A stretch of DNA of 34,037 bases, taken from Caldivirga sp. UBA161. Lineage in GTDB: Archaea > Thermoproteota > Thermoprotei > Thermoproteales > Thermocladiaceae. Both the position numbers and the translations under genes were made by a program. Below are positions 8,285-15,520 of the stretch, one piece after another. Below the pieces are notes generated by a model. That model had not been told where the DNA came from, did no database searches, and saw nothing but the letters and a program-made list of their open reading frames with translations. Positions within the stretch are counted from its first letter, which is position 1; each line of letters starts with the position of its first letter. The stretch covers positions 23,977 through 58,013 of the forward strand of contig NZ_DAXS01000006.1 of the NCBI RefSeq assembly GCF_002506515.1, in the 5' to 3' direction.

Positions 8285-8779
8285 CTATCTAATAGGCATA
8301 TTCCTATTTCTCCAAGTGGCTACATTTTCAAGAACAATCATAGTCTCCGACTTAACCACATCTGGGTGTGTGGGTAGGTATCTTATTAGGAAGTTTGAGA
8401 GTTGTTTAAGGTCCTTAGCCCAAACCTTAAGCACCAGATCATATTGCCCAGTAACAACCTGAGCCTCCTCAACCCAAGGTAAGTCCTTCTCATTATCTGA
8501 ATCATATATTATCCTCTCAGCTAAGGCGACTTGACTGGGCTTAGCTGCCCCAGGAATCCTCCTGACCGTTAGGAGGACGTATGCCTGTATTGTGTAACCC
8601 ATTTGAGCTGGATCAATGACGGTCTTATAACCCAGTATTATTTTGCTTGACTCCAATCGGGCTAGCCTACTCATTATTGTTGTCCTAGGCTTATTAAGTA
8701 ACTCGGCTAGCCTGGATACTGTTATTCTCCCATTCCTCTGTAGGGATTCCAGGATTTTAATATCCAATTCATCCATCAT
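8285..8779 (-). CDS. Lrp/AsnC-family transcriptional regulator
   Basis: 164-residue DNA-binding regulator. The N-terminal ~60 residues form the AsnC-type helix-turn-helix: DIKILESLQRNGRIT, then LAELLNKPRTTIMSRLARL and a short wing (ILGYKTVID). The remainder is the alpha/beta RAM (effector-binding) domain with the VVTGQYDLVLKV segment typical of this family. An insertion of about 20 residues (PGAAKPSQVALAERIIYDSD, near 77-97) makes the RAM domain longer than usual. The start is ATG-ATG at 8779, with TATA-like ATTAATTAAC (8801-8810) 26 bp upstream, so it has its own promoter downstream of priL. The palindrome AGCTAGCT (8781-8788) overlaps the expected initiation site and could be an autoregulatory site. 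The effector is unknown. Confidence 0.92.
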   Translation of the reverse strand: MMDELDIKILESLQRNGRITVSRLAELLNKPRTTIMSRLARLESSKIILGYKTVIDPAQMGYTIQAYVLLTVRRIPGAAKPSQVALAERIIYDSDNEKDLPWVEEAQVVTGQYDLVLKVWAKDLKQLSNFLIRYLPTHPDVVKSETMIVLENVATWRNRNMPIR

Positions 8780-8836
8780 TAGCTAGCTTAAGATCCGGAG
8801 ATTAATTAACATTATGTTTCACAGAGATAAGCCTCA

Positions 8837-9952
8837 TCATTCCGTTCCCTCAACCTTAGTCGAACCACGTATGAATTGAACGGGATTCTTGACACCACAG
8901 CCTAGGTTAGTTGGACATAACCCTAGACTATTCAACTCTTGGCAGGAGGGTGGTGTATAGAACTTCCTACCACCCCTGAGGCCAGCCAGGTGCTCCACCT
9001 GGTATCTGGCTATCTTCTCATTATAATCAGCAGCATGCTTAAATGGTTCTAAAACCTCCTCGACACACTCCTCCCTCCCCTTACCCTCAGCCACGCACCT
9101 GTGGAGCAGGTATGTGGCTAGGGCAAACCTAGCCATGTGGCTTGGGTTACCACCAGCCTTAAGTTCATTAATTATGGCCATTATGCATGGTGGATCACCC
9201 TTAGGTAAAACCCTCCTGGTAACCCTATACTTAACCTGAGGTGAAGCCTCCTCAATAGCCTTAAGCCTATCACTAACGCTACTTATAAGTGGCTTAAAGA
9301 GGTCCAGATTACTGTTTAGCTTACTTATCATTGTAATGGCCTTATTCTCCACGGTTTCCTCAATAATCCTGTAGGCGTCATGCTGCGTTAAAAGGACGTA
9401 ACCGTGAATAATTGGTCTAGTGCCCAGGATCCAATTTGGGTCATTCCTAGGGCTATTCCTTAAGTAATCCCAAATGGAGACCGCGTATAGGAATGGCTTA
9501 GGCATTAATACTTGACCCTGCTGGTTAAGCAGCTTAGTGACTAATGATGATAATTCACCAATGCCTATAATCCTTAATTCAAGTTCCCTAGCAATCTCCT
9601 TAAGGCATTCTAGGTTAGGCTTACTTAAGTAACTTGACTTAACTGCACTTGAAAATATTTTACTCTCTGAATCAGCAATCCTCCTCCAAATCCTCTTATC
9701 CATTGAGGCTGTTAAGGCGTATGCAATGTACCTAGACACAGCAGCTTCCCTCACCTTGAAGCTTAACTTAGCGTGTTCACCATCCTTAATCAACGCCTCA
9801 AGCATGCTTAATGCATCATCAATAATTGGCTCAAATTCCCTGCTCGTTAACTCACTAACCCTAACACCCGCCTCCTCAATAATGCTCCTCCCACTCCTGG
9901 TGAATGGGTACTTGCTAGTCAGTTCACTGATGCTGCATGATTCAGTACGCAT
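8837..9952 (-). CDS. priL: DNA primase large subunit PriL (Fe-S)
   Basis: The 371-residue product is the large subunit of the archaeal/eukaryotic-type primase, which with PriS makes replication primers. The N-terminal half is helical (KYPFTRSG, SRYIAYAL). The C-terminal domain carries the conserved PPC (C256), RFALATYLL, YQVEHLAG and YTPPSC...LGLC (C337, C346) motifs. C256, C337, C346 and one of C286, C296 or C352 would bind the 4Fe-4S cluster. The length is normal. A TATA-like CTTTAATA (9975-9982) is 27 bp from the ATG, indicating a leaderless transcript. A 15-bp inverted repeat lies between box and start. No priS gene is in the window. Confidence 0.92.
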   Translation of the reverse strand: MRTESCSISELTSKYPFTRSGRSIIEEAGVRVSELTSREFEPIIDDALSMLEALIKDGEHAKLSFKVREAAVSRYIAYALTASMDKRIWRRIADSESKIFSSAVKSSYLSKPNLECLKEIARELELRIIGIGELSSLVTKLLNQQGQVLMPKPFLYAVSIWDYLRNSPRNDPNWILGTRPIIHGYVLLTQHDAYRIIEETVENKAITMISKLNSNLDLFKPLISSVSDRLKAIEEASPQVKYRVTRRVLPKGDPPCIMAIINELKAGGNPSHMARFALATYLLHRCVAEGKGREECVEEVLEPFKHAADYNEKIARYQVEHLAGLRGGRKFYTPPSCQELNSLGLCPTNLGCGVKNPVQFIRGSTKVEGTE

Positions 9953-9959
9953 TAATTAT

Positions 9960-9982
9960 GTGGCTCTAAGCCACCTTTAATA
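9960..9982 (-). promoter_or_regulatory. priL promoter with inverted repeat between TATA box and start
   Basis: TATA-like CTTTAATA spans 9975-9982 (plus-strand reading). Immediately downstream in the minus-strand sense lies GTGGCT-CTA-AGCCAC (9960-9974), a perfect 6-bp inverted repeat with a 3-bp spacer. It occupies about -8 to -22 from the ATG, where RNA polymerase loads, which would suit a repressor operator. The repeat is visible; the role is inferred. Confidence 0.5.
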
Positions 9983-10061
9983 ACCAGTGGATAGTTAACT
10001 TAAAGTATTATGAGTAAGTGTTTGCTTAAGGGGTAATGCACCGTGAAGTTGCTTAATGTAA

Positions 10062-11456
10062 TTAACTGAAGTGCTTAGCCATCTCCTCATTCCCAGGCAT
10101 CTTAAGTATTGCATCTATAACTTGATTCACTTGATCATTGGACTTCGTCCTTGGGTCAACTATAAGCCAGTTAAATAATGTATCCCTACCACCCCCTAGA
10201 AACGCCTCAATGCTCCACTCACCCCTAATCACCCTAGGCATTATAGCGTATTTAAGCACCTTACCCCATGCCTTGGGTAGGTTACTGAAGCTTAACCTAT
10301 GAACACCCTTAGCATCCACCCTAGCCGGCATTTCAACAGCCACATCACCTGGTATCCCAGGTATTGAATCCTGGTTAGGTACATTAACCTCAATTACCTT
10401 ACCACTATCCTCAACAATAGCCTCAATAACCATTGTAACCGGCTCACCCTCACTTCTAACCGGCGGTATATAGTCTGTTAATGGCTTGGCCTCATTCTCA
10501 AGCGCCCTCTTAAGCTCATTGAATTCAATCTTATGCCACGTCAAGTACATTGCCCACCCAATCTCAGAGTCAGGCCCACCTAATGGCCCATACCAGTATT
10601 GCTTAGTCTTAAGGTCCCAGTGGTACTTCCATGTACCACTCCTAACAGTGTCCCCTATTGGCCATAATCCATACATCCTATACATGTCAACGGCAACTGG
10701 TGAGACATGGACATCAAATGGATTACTCTGCTCCTCCCTCCACTTCTCGAAGTATTGATTAGACTTATTGCTAATCCACTCATCAATTAAATGGTAGGCG
10801 TCATCACCATTATACTTAAGCTTAGTTAACCAATCATCATGATTAACGCCAATAACCTCAACCTCAGCCTTACCCTCCTCAAGGCCGAGAACCCTAAGTA
10901 AATCCTTATAGGCGTAGTAGCCGTCACATAACCCAATTACCTTAGCCTTAGTCTCCCTACTAATCAATGTAGTTAACTCAAAAACTGGATTAGATACGTT
11001 AAGTAGCCATGCGTTCGGTGCATAATCCACCACATCATTAGCTATATCTAAGGCTAGTTTAAACTGGTAGTAACCCCATATTGTGTGGTAATCAGACACC
11101 ATGTTCCACTCAACACTATTAATACCCCTATAATACCCATACTTCTCTGAAATCTCCCTCATCCTCTCATAGTGCCCATGCCCCTTAGCTAAGGTTGAAT
11201 TAACCACGAAGTCAGCATCCCTAATGGCCTCCCTCCTATCAGTGGTGGTAACTATATTTAAGTTACCCTTAACCTCAGAGACATACCTCTTAGCAAACCT
11301 ACTAACCAAAGCCAACCTATCCTCATCAATATCCATTAAAACCACGGTACTACCGCTTAAGCTTGGTATTAGGGCCAAGTCCTTAACGAGGCCAATAGCC
11401 CAAGCCGCACTACCAGCCCCTATTAAGGCTATTTTAAAGCCATGCTTAGATGCCAT
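10062..11456 (-). CDS. Glycoside hydrolase family 4 (NAD-dependent glycosidase)
   Basis: GH4 enzymes cleave glycosides by a redox-elimination mechanism needing NAD+, a divalent metal (usually Mn2+) and often reducing conditions. The product has the Rossmann motif GAGSAAW close to the N terminus, LLNVSNPVFELTT (the NP substrate-binding motif), the metal-ligand Cys in IGLCDGYY, and the ligand His in GVNHDDW 29 residues later. That spacing is the same as in characterised GH4 enzymes. The specificity tetrad reads CDGY, unlike the tetrads I know for alpha-galactosidase (CHSV), alpha-glucosidase (CHEV) or the 6-phospho-glycosidases (CDMP, CNVP), so I leave the substrate open. The frame extends to an ATG at 11477. 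The TATA-like box 11479-11486 lies 26 bp from the ATG at 11456, so I prefer that start. Confidence 0.88.
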   Translation of the reverse strand: MASKHGFKIALIGAGSAAWAIGLVKDLALIPSLSGSTVVLMDIDEDRLALVSRFAKRYVSEVKGNLNIVTTTDRREAIRDADFVVNSTLAKGHGHYERMREISEKYGYYRGINSVEWNMVSDYHTIWGYYQFKLALDIANDVVDYAPNAWLLNVSNPVFELTTLISRETKAKVIGLCDGYYAYKDLLRVLGLEEGKAEVEVIGVNHDDWLTKLKYNGDDAYHLIDEWISNKSNQYFEKWREEQSNPFDVHVSPVAVDMYRMYGLWPIGDTVRSGTWKYHWDLKTKQYWYGPLGGPDSEIGWAMYLTWHKIEFNELKRALENEAKPLTDYIPPVRSEGEPVTMVIEAIVEDSGKVIEVNVPNQDSIPGIPGDVAVEMPARVDAKGVHRLSFSNLPKAWGKVLKYAIMPRVIRGEWSIEAFLGGGRDTLFNWLIVDPRTKSNDQVNQVIDAILKMPGNEEMAKHFS

Positions 11457-11478
11457 AAATGCAGCATACTTAAACATT

Positions 11479-11486
11479 TTTAAAGT
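11479..11486 (-). promoter_or_regulatory. TATA-like box of the GH4 gene
   Basis: CTTTAAAA read on the minus strand is centred 26 bp from the ATG at 11456, the position expected for a leaderless archaeal transcript. It lies only a few bases upstream of the alternative ATG at 11477, so that upstream ATG is probably not transcribed. Confidence 0.6.
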
Positions 11487-11530
11487 TAATCATATATAGA
11501 TTAAGAGAATAATTAGAAATATTACATAAC

Positions 11531-11575
11531 TAAGCCATTAAATATATAATAGTTTATAGTTTAAACTAAGGCTAT
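11531..11575. promoter_or_regulatory. Half-site elements upstream of the GH4 gene
   Basis: TAAGCCATTA (11531-11540) and AAGGCTAT (11568-11575) lie 45-95 bp upstream of the GH4 TATA box. AAGGCTAT is repeated exactly in the two palindromic sites at 11691-11698 and 14774-14781, and the first element resembles the TATAGCCAT arm of those sites. Confidence 0.4.
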
Positions 11576-11681
11576 AAGCAACTATTAAATTCACTAAATG
11601 ATAAGCTCAATTACCATTACCACACTCTAATAAGCCCTGGGAATAATATAATTCATCAACATTACACAAAGTTAGTTCCCC

Positions 11682-11698
11682 TATAGCCATAAGGCTAT
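11682..11698. promoter_or_regulatory. Palindromic candidate operator before the sugar kinase gene
   Basis: ATAGCC-ATAA-GGCTAT (11683-11698) is a perfect 6-bp inverted repeat with a 4-bp spacer. It contains TATAGCCAT (11682-11690) and AAGGCTAT (11691-11698), both also present in the site at 14774-14789. It lies about 45 bp upstream of the kinase TATA-like box (around 11733-11742), a position that suits an activator. Confidence 0.5.
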
Positions 11699-11761
11699 CC
11701 ACCTGCATACTATGTTAGGTATTTAATGAAGTTAATTTAATTAAGTACGGTTTATGAGGGG

Positions 11762-12745
11762 ATGCTTATGGTGATTATTGCACTGGATTCAGGTAAGACT
11801 AGGACTAATGCTGCAGCAATTAATGATAATCTTAATGTGCTGTGTAAAGTAAGTGGTAAGGGTGGTGGGTTAATTTACAATGATGAGGTGGTAATAAATG
11901 CCCTAATGAATGTTATTACGGAGTGTATGAGGATGATGGGAATTAAAGCTAATGACATTAGCATTATTACTATTAGTTGGGCTGACTTAGATACTGAGTA
12001 TTATTGGGTTAAGGCAAGTAGGATTATCGATGAATTAGCCGGTAAAATAAACATACCGCGTAGTAGGCTGGTGTTTGATCATGATGCTGTGGCGGCATAC
12101 TATGCGGTAACCCTTGGGGAACCTGGCGTGGCTGTTATAGCTGGTACTGGTGCCATTGCATTAGGCATGAATGCACGAGGGGAAAGGGCTAGGTCCAGTG
12201 GTTGGGGTTGGTTAATTGGGGATGAGGGTAGTGCAGGTTGGATAGCATTAAAGGCATTAAATGCAGCCTCAAGGGCATATGATGGTAGGGGTCCTTGGAC
12301 AAGCTTAGTTAATAGGCTTAGGGATTACTTTAACGTTAAGGACCTATTAAGTATACTTGACGTAATATATGCTGAACCCCCTGAGATTGATAAGTTGGCT
12401 AAGTTAGCTACATTAGTTTCAGAGGAGGCTGAGAGGGGTGATGAGGTTTCAATAAGCATACTTAAGGAGGCTGGGAGAGAATTAGCATTAAATGCAGTAA
12501 CAGTTGCTAGGAAGTTAGGCATGATTAATGAAAGCATCGTGGTTGGAGGTGTAGGTAGTGTGTTTAATTCAAGGATCGTTAATGAGGAGTTTAAGAATGC
12601 GGTAACTAACATGTTAATTAAGGCTAGGATCAAGGAGCCCCTCGTAGGTAATTATTCACTATTAGGGCCCATAATCATGGGTCTACGTAAAATTGGTAAG
12701 GAAACAACTAGCATTAATGTGGAGAAGCTATTAAAGGAACTATGA
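11762..12745 (+). CDS. BadF/BadG-type ATPase, probable GlcNAc or hexosamine kinase
   Basis: 327-residue kinase of the ASKHA fold, BadF/BadG/BcrA/BcrD group, which includes N-acetylglucosamine kinase. Phosphate-1 loop: LDSGKTRTN (8-16). FDHDAVAAY (105-113) carries the catalytic Asp region. Phosphate-2 loop: AGTGAIALG (127-135). GWGWLIGDEGSAGW (147-160) matches the GGWGxxLGDEGSGxW sugar-site motif of GlcNAc kinases. The adenosine motif GGVGSVF is near the C terminus. It would use ATP to phosphorylate an amino sugar in the cytoplasm. The setting beside a GH4 glycosidase, an SIS isomerase/deaminase and a PIG-L deacetylase supports an amino-sugar substrate. An A/T-rich box lies 25 bp upstream of the ATG at 11762, with a palindrome further up. 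Confidence 0.85.
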   Translation: MLMVIIALDSGKTRTNAAAINDNLNVLCKVSGKGGGLIYNDEVVINALMNVITECMRMMGIKANDISIITISWADLDTEYYWVKASRIIDELAGKINIPRSRLVFDHDAVAAYYAVTLGEPGVAVIAGTGAIALGMNARGERARSSGWGWLIGDEGSAGWIALKALNAASRAYDGRGPWTSLVNRLRDYFNVKDLLSILDVIYAEPPEIDKLAKLATLVSEEAERGDEVSISILKEAGRELALNAVTVARKLGMINESIVVGGVGSVFNSRIVNEEFKNAVTNMLIKARIKEPLVGNYSLLGPIIMGLRKIGKETTSINVEKLLKEL

Positions 12746-12837
12746 TCCTCATTAAGTAGGATTCATAATAATGGGTGTGATTCAATTAGTATCAGTAAAT
12801 TAGGATATGTTTTTAATAGGAGCACACGTTAAGGTAT

Positions 12838-13257
12838 GTGCTTAAGTTAAGTGAGGTACTTGGTAGGCTTAAGGAATTCCCATGGGTGAACTATCCTTTA
12901 CTTTATGTAGTGCTCTTTGGTTCATTAGCTAAAAGGGGCATTGGTAATGATGTTGACTTAGCCGTGGAGTTTACAGATGGTTTAAGCCATGATAGTTACC
13001 TAAACCTCTACGTTGATTTAATGGATCATTTAAACACTGATAAAATTGATTTAGTGCTTATTAATGATAATGTGGACTGTTACTTAATTCATGAAGTCTT
13101 CAATAACTCAATAATAATATACTCACCTAATGCAGATAAGGCCTGGAGTATTATTCACAGGAGGGCTATATTATGCGAGGACTTCCTAATAGATGCCGGG
13201 AAGCTAAACCTCACAGAAATATCGGTTAAGGCGGTGGTAAGTAGATGGGAATCCTAG
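12838..13257 (+). CDS. MNT-domain nucleotidyltransferase, MntA-like antitoxin
   Basis: The 139-residue product has a minimal nucleotidyltransferase (MNT) domain of the polymerase-beta superfamily. The core reads VVLFGSLAKRG followed by NDVDLAVEF: G28-S29, then D38 and D40 as metal ligands. The GS-to-DxD spacing is 8 residues, two fewer than the usual GSx10DxD. Partners of HEPN toxins in the MntA-HepT family neutralise the toxin by adding AMP to its active-site tyrosine. The pairing with the next gene, overlapping by 13 bp, fits this. The start is GTG, 26 bp from TATA-like GTTTTTAATA (12808-12817). It lies inside the carbohydrate cluster. Confidence 0.82.
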   Translation: MLKLSEVLGRLKEFPWVNYPLLYVVLFGSLAKRGIGNDVDLAVEFTDGLSHDSYLNLYVDLMDHLNTDKIDLVLINDNVDCYLIHEVFNNSIIIYSPNADKAWSIIHRRAILCEDFLIDAGKLNLTEISVKAVVSRWES

Positions 13258-13646
13258 ATAGGTTACTTAATGAGATTAAGGATATTAGTGTTAAGCTTGA
13301 TGAGGCCTATGTCAATGATTGGTTAACACTAATGGGCGCCACACATGCGCTTCAAGTTCAGTCGCAGGCTTTAATTGATATCATTGAGCGATTACTGGCT
13401 AATATGGGCATTAGTGTAATGGGTTATAGAGATGCAGCAGTGAAGTTACGGGAGTTGGGATTACTTAATGATGAGGAGTATCGATTCTTACTAACAGTAA
13501 TAGGGTTTAGAAACATTGTGATTCATGAATACACTAGTGTTGATTTTAACTTAGTTAGAGGAATACTAAGTAGGAGGGAATATAGGAGGTTACTGGAGCT
13601 AGCCTTAAAACTTAGGGAGAGGGCTAAGAATTATTGGGATCCTTAA
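13245..13646 (+). CDS. HEPN-domain protein, HepT-like toxin (DUF86)
   Basis: 133-residue helical HEPN protein of the DUF86/HepT family. The RX4HXY ribonuclease motif is intact as RNIVIHEY (R89, H94, Y96), the residues that cut RNA and carry the tyrosine modified by the antitoxin. The segment ALQVQSQALIDIIERLLA and the GYRDAAVKLRELGLL segment match the first half of this family. Its ATG lies 13 bp inside the end of the MNT gene, so the two are probably translationally coupled. It would act in the cytoplasm as a homodimeric RNase restrained by the MNT partner. Toxicity is inferred from the family. Confidence 0.85.
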   Translation: MGILDRLLNEIKDISVKLDEAYVNDWLTLMGATHALQVQSQALIDIIERLLANMGISVMGYRDAAVKLRELGLLNDEEYRFLLTVIGFRNIVIHEYTSVDFNLVRGILSRREYRRLLELALKLRERAKNYWDP

Positions 13647-13657
13647 TTAATGGGCAT

Positions 13658-14719
13658 TTAAAAGTTCTTAACAACCCTAGTTAAGTTCCTTGGCTTCTCA
13701 AGATCAATACCCATCCTTAAGGCATATTGATTAGCTAATAAGTATATTGGTAATATTAATGCTAAGGCATCCCACTCCCCAGCTCCAGTTCTACATGGGA
13801 CATGAATAACGTTCCTTAAGCCCCTTAAGTCATCATCATTAGTAATCATGATTACCCTAGTCCCAGTACCTTTACTCCTCTCCATTAATTCACTAAACAG
13901 CTTAACGGCAGCATTACTCATTTCCCCTAATTGATTAAGCATTACTATAGCCTGCCTCTCACCAACAGTGGCCACTGGCCCATGCCTAAACTCAAGCGTG
14001 TTTAATGCCTGAACAGCGGAATATGAGGTTTCCTCAAACTTTAATGCTGCTTCAAGGGCGATGGGATATGATGAACCATGGCCCAGGAATATGAACCTCT
14101 TAACGCCATTATCAACCCAATCACTGGTGATTTCCCTTAATTCACTATTCAAATCATAATCCTTAACTACATTATCCATGCAATTTGATAACTCCCTAAT
14201 AATGCCCATAAAGTCTTGATTAATGCCTGCAATGGACTTTAGGAGAATTGCATCAGCAGCCGAGAGTGTTATGAAGCTCTTAGTCATGAACACGCTCCTC
14301 TCCTGACCAATATTAACGAAGACGTAATAATCAATATACCCCACATTACGCCCACCCTCACTAATACTCACCATCATTGCCCTAGCCCCATTACCCTTAG
14401 CAATCCTCAAGGCCTCAAGGGTTTCAGCAGTTTCCCCTGAGCGGGATGATGCAATCACTAGGCTTGATGAATCAGCAATCTTTGAGTAGTTGTATATGAA
14501 TTCTGATGATGGGACAGCGTAAATGCATTTACTTAACCCACCACTTAAGGCATGGGATGCGGCATACATTGAGGCATAGTACGATGAACCAGCACCAACT
14601 AGGAAAATCCTACTCACACTACTGTGCAGTGAACCAAGCCTCCTAATATCATTAATCATTAATGAGAGGGAATTAAGTGACTCTGATGCCTCTAAAATAT
14701 CCTGAAGCATACTTGACAT
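13658..14719 (-). CDS. Double-SIS amino-sugar isomerase/deaminase (GlmD/GlmS-C-like)
   Basis: 353 residues built of two SIS (sugar isomerase) domains, like the isomerase half of GlmS and the archaeal glucosamine-6-phosphate deaminase GlmD. First domain: VGAGSSYYASM (41-51) and SSRSGETAETLEA (91-103), the sugar-phosphate loop. Second domain: LGHGSSYPIALEAALKFEET, with ALNTLEFRHGP as the catalytic Glu/His segment. No glutaminase domain is present, so de novo GlcN-6-P synthesis from glutamine is unlikely. Converting GlcN-6-P to fructose-6-P plus ammonia is the favoured role. The ATG at 14719 has TATA-like CTTATTAAG (14742-14750) upstream, with the palindrome at 14774-14789 beyond it. It converges on the HepT-like gene. 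Confidence 0.85.
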   Translation of the reverse strand: MSSMLQDILEASESLNSLSLMINDIRRLGSLHSSVSRIFLVGAGSSYYASMYAASHALSGGLSKCIYAVPSSEFIYNYSKIADSSSLVIASSRSGETAETLEALRIAKGNGARAMMVSISEGGRNVGYIDYYVFVNIGQERSVFMTKSFITLSAADAILLKSIAGINQDFMGIIRELSNCMDNVVKDYDLNSELREITSDWVDNGVKRFIFLGHGSSYPIALEAALKFEETSYSAVQALNTLEFRHGPVATVGERQAIVMLNQLGEMSNAAVKLFSELMERSKGTGTRVIMITNDDDLRGLRNVIHVPCRTGAGEWDALALILPIYLLANQYALRMGIDLEKPRNLTRVVKNF

Positions 14720-14741
14720 GAATTAAATGCATTAGGGCAAC

Positions 14742-14750
14742 TTAATAAGT
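14742..14750 (-). promoter_or_regulatory. TATA-like box of the SIS gene
   Basis: CTTATTAAG on the minus strand is centred about 27 bp from the ATG at 14719, consistent with a leaderless mRNA. Confidence 0.5.
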
Positions 14751-14767
14751 ATTAGTGTAAATATATT

Positions 14768-14789
14768 ATGGCTAAGGCTATATAGCCAT
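14768..14789. promoter_or_regulatory. Palindromic candidate operator before the SIS gene
   Basis: GGCTATATAGCC (14776-14787) is a perfect 12-bp palindrome inside a larger repeat ATGGCTA (14768-14774) ... TAGCCAT (14783-14789). It contains AAGGCTAT and TATAGCCAT, also found in the site upstream of the sugar kinase. Its centre is about 36 bp upstream of the SIS TATA-like box. Confidence 0.5.
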
Positions 14790-14883
14790 TACACTATCTT
14801 GTGGTCCTCATAATACTTCAATAGCCAATAGTTTAGAGGTGTACCATAATCACCAGTTACAATATAGGAACTTGGTTCAGGGT

Positions 14884-15261
14884 TCATGTTGGTGGATAAC
14901 GGCCGCTTAATTCCATTAGTTTAGCCATGACTTTCGATGTTAATTCGTAGGTTGCTGAAATATTTGAGTTAAGCACCTGTAGTTGATTAATTATGAAGTC
15001 AAGTTTACCTGCTAAGTCCCTATGCATATTATCAATCCTACTACCTAAAGTCTTAACATCATCCCTAAGAGCCTTAATATCATCTCTTACCGCCTTAATA
15101 TCCCCCCTCAGTAACTTAATATTATCAGACATGGAGTAGAGGAGTATTAATTCAATATCCTCCCTGGAAACTTGCTTGCTGGCTATTAGGCTGGGCAGCT
15201 GGGACACGAGGTAATCAACACCCTTACTGGTGAGCAGTGAAATTAATTCACTTAAATCCAT
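14884..15261 (-). CDS. Coiled-coil hypothetical protein
   Basis: I do not recognise a family. The 125 residues have a short helical N-terminal domain (about 1-45) and then a coiled coil (about 49-100) with heptad-like repeats: DIKAVRD, DIKALRD, DVKTLGS. Hydrophobic residues recur at seven-residue spacing, and the helix continues with amphipathic LDFIINQLQVLNSNIS. No membrane segment or cysteine is present. It is probably an oligomeric cytoplasmic protein. The ATG at 15261 has TATA-like CTTATAAAC (15283-15291, plus-strand reading) 26 bp upstream, so it is expressed on its own promoter between the SIS and DegT genes. Confidence 0.7.
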   Translation of the reverse strand: MDLSELISLLTSKGVDYLVSQLPSLIASKQVSREDIELILLYSMSDNIKLLRGDIKAVRDDIKALRDDVKTLGSRIDNMHRDLAGKLDFIINQLQVLNSNISATYELTSKVMAKLMELSGRYPPT

Positions 15262-15449
15262 AATTGATTAAACGTCTACATGCTTATAAACTTTATTTTA
15301 ACACATAGGGGAGTGCCTATGAAAAATACTTTTACTAAACTCTTTTCGCATAATATTCCATAATAGTAGGCGTCTACCACCTAGAGTGCAGCGTTAAGAA
15401 TAAACATTGATTAGAATCATAATATTGTAAATTATTAATATATAACTTA

Positions 15450-15500
15450 CATATTGCATATAAGAATTATCAATATGCATATACAGGAAGTCTTAAAAGT
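15450..15500 (+). promoter_or_regulatory. degT-type gene promoter with upstream palindromes
   Basis: TATA-like TCTTAAAAG (15491-15499) is centred 26 bp before the ATG at 15521. Just upstream are the 10-bp palindrome ATATGCATAT (15473-15482) and the inverted repeat CATATTG (15450-15456) / CAATATG (15471-15477). These may be operator elements. The rest of the gap 15262-15520 is A/T-rich, and I see no gene in it. Confidence 0.45.
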
Positions 15501-15520
15501 ATCTACATTTAATAGTAGTT

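Noticed and set aside
11457..11477. Upstream ATG of the GH4 gene as the true start
   Set aside because: It lies only a few bases from the TATA-like box and so is unlikely to be in the transcript. The ATG at 11456 fits the usual spacing.
13658..14719. Full glutamine-dependent GlmS
   Set aside because: Only the two SIS domains are present. The N-terminal glutaminase domain with its Cys2 is absent, so a synthase is not supported.
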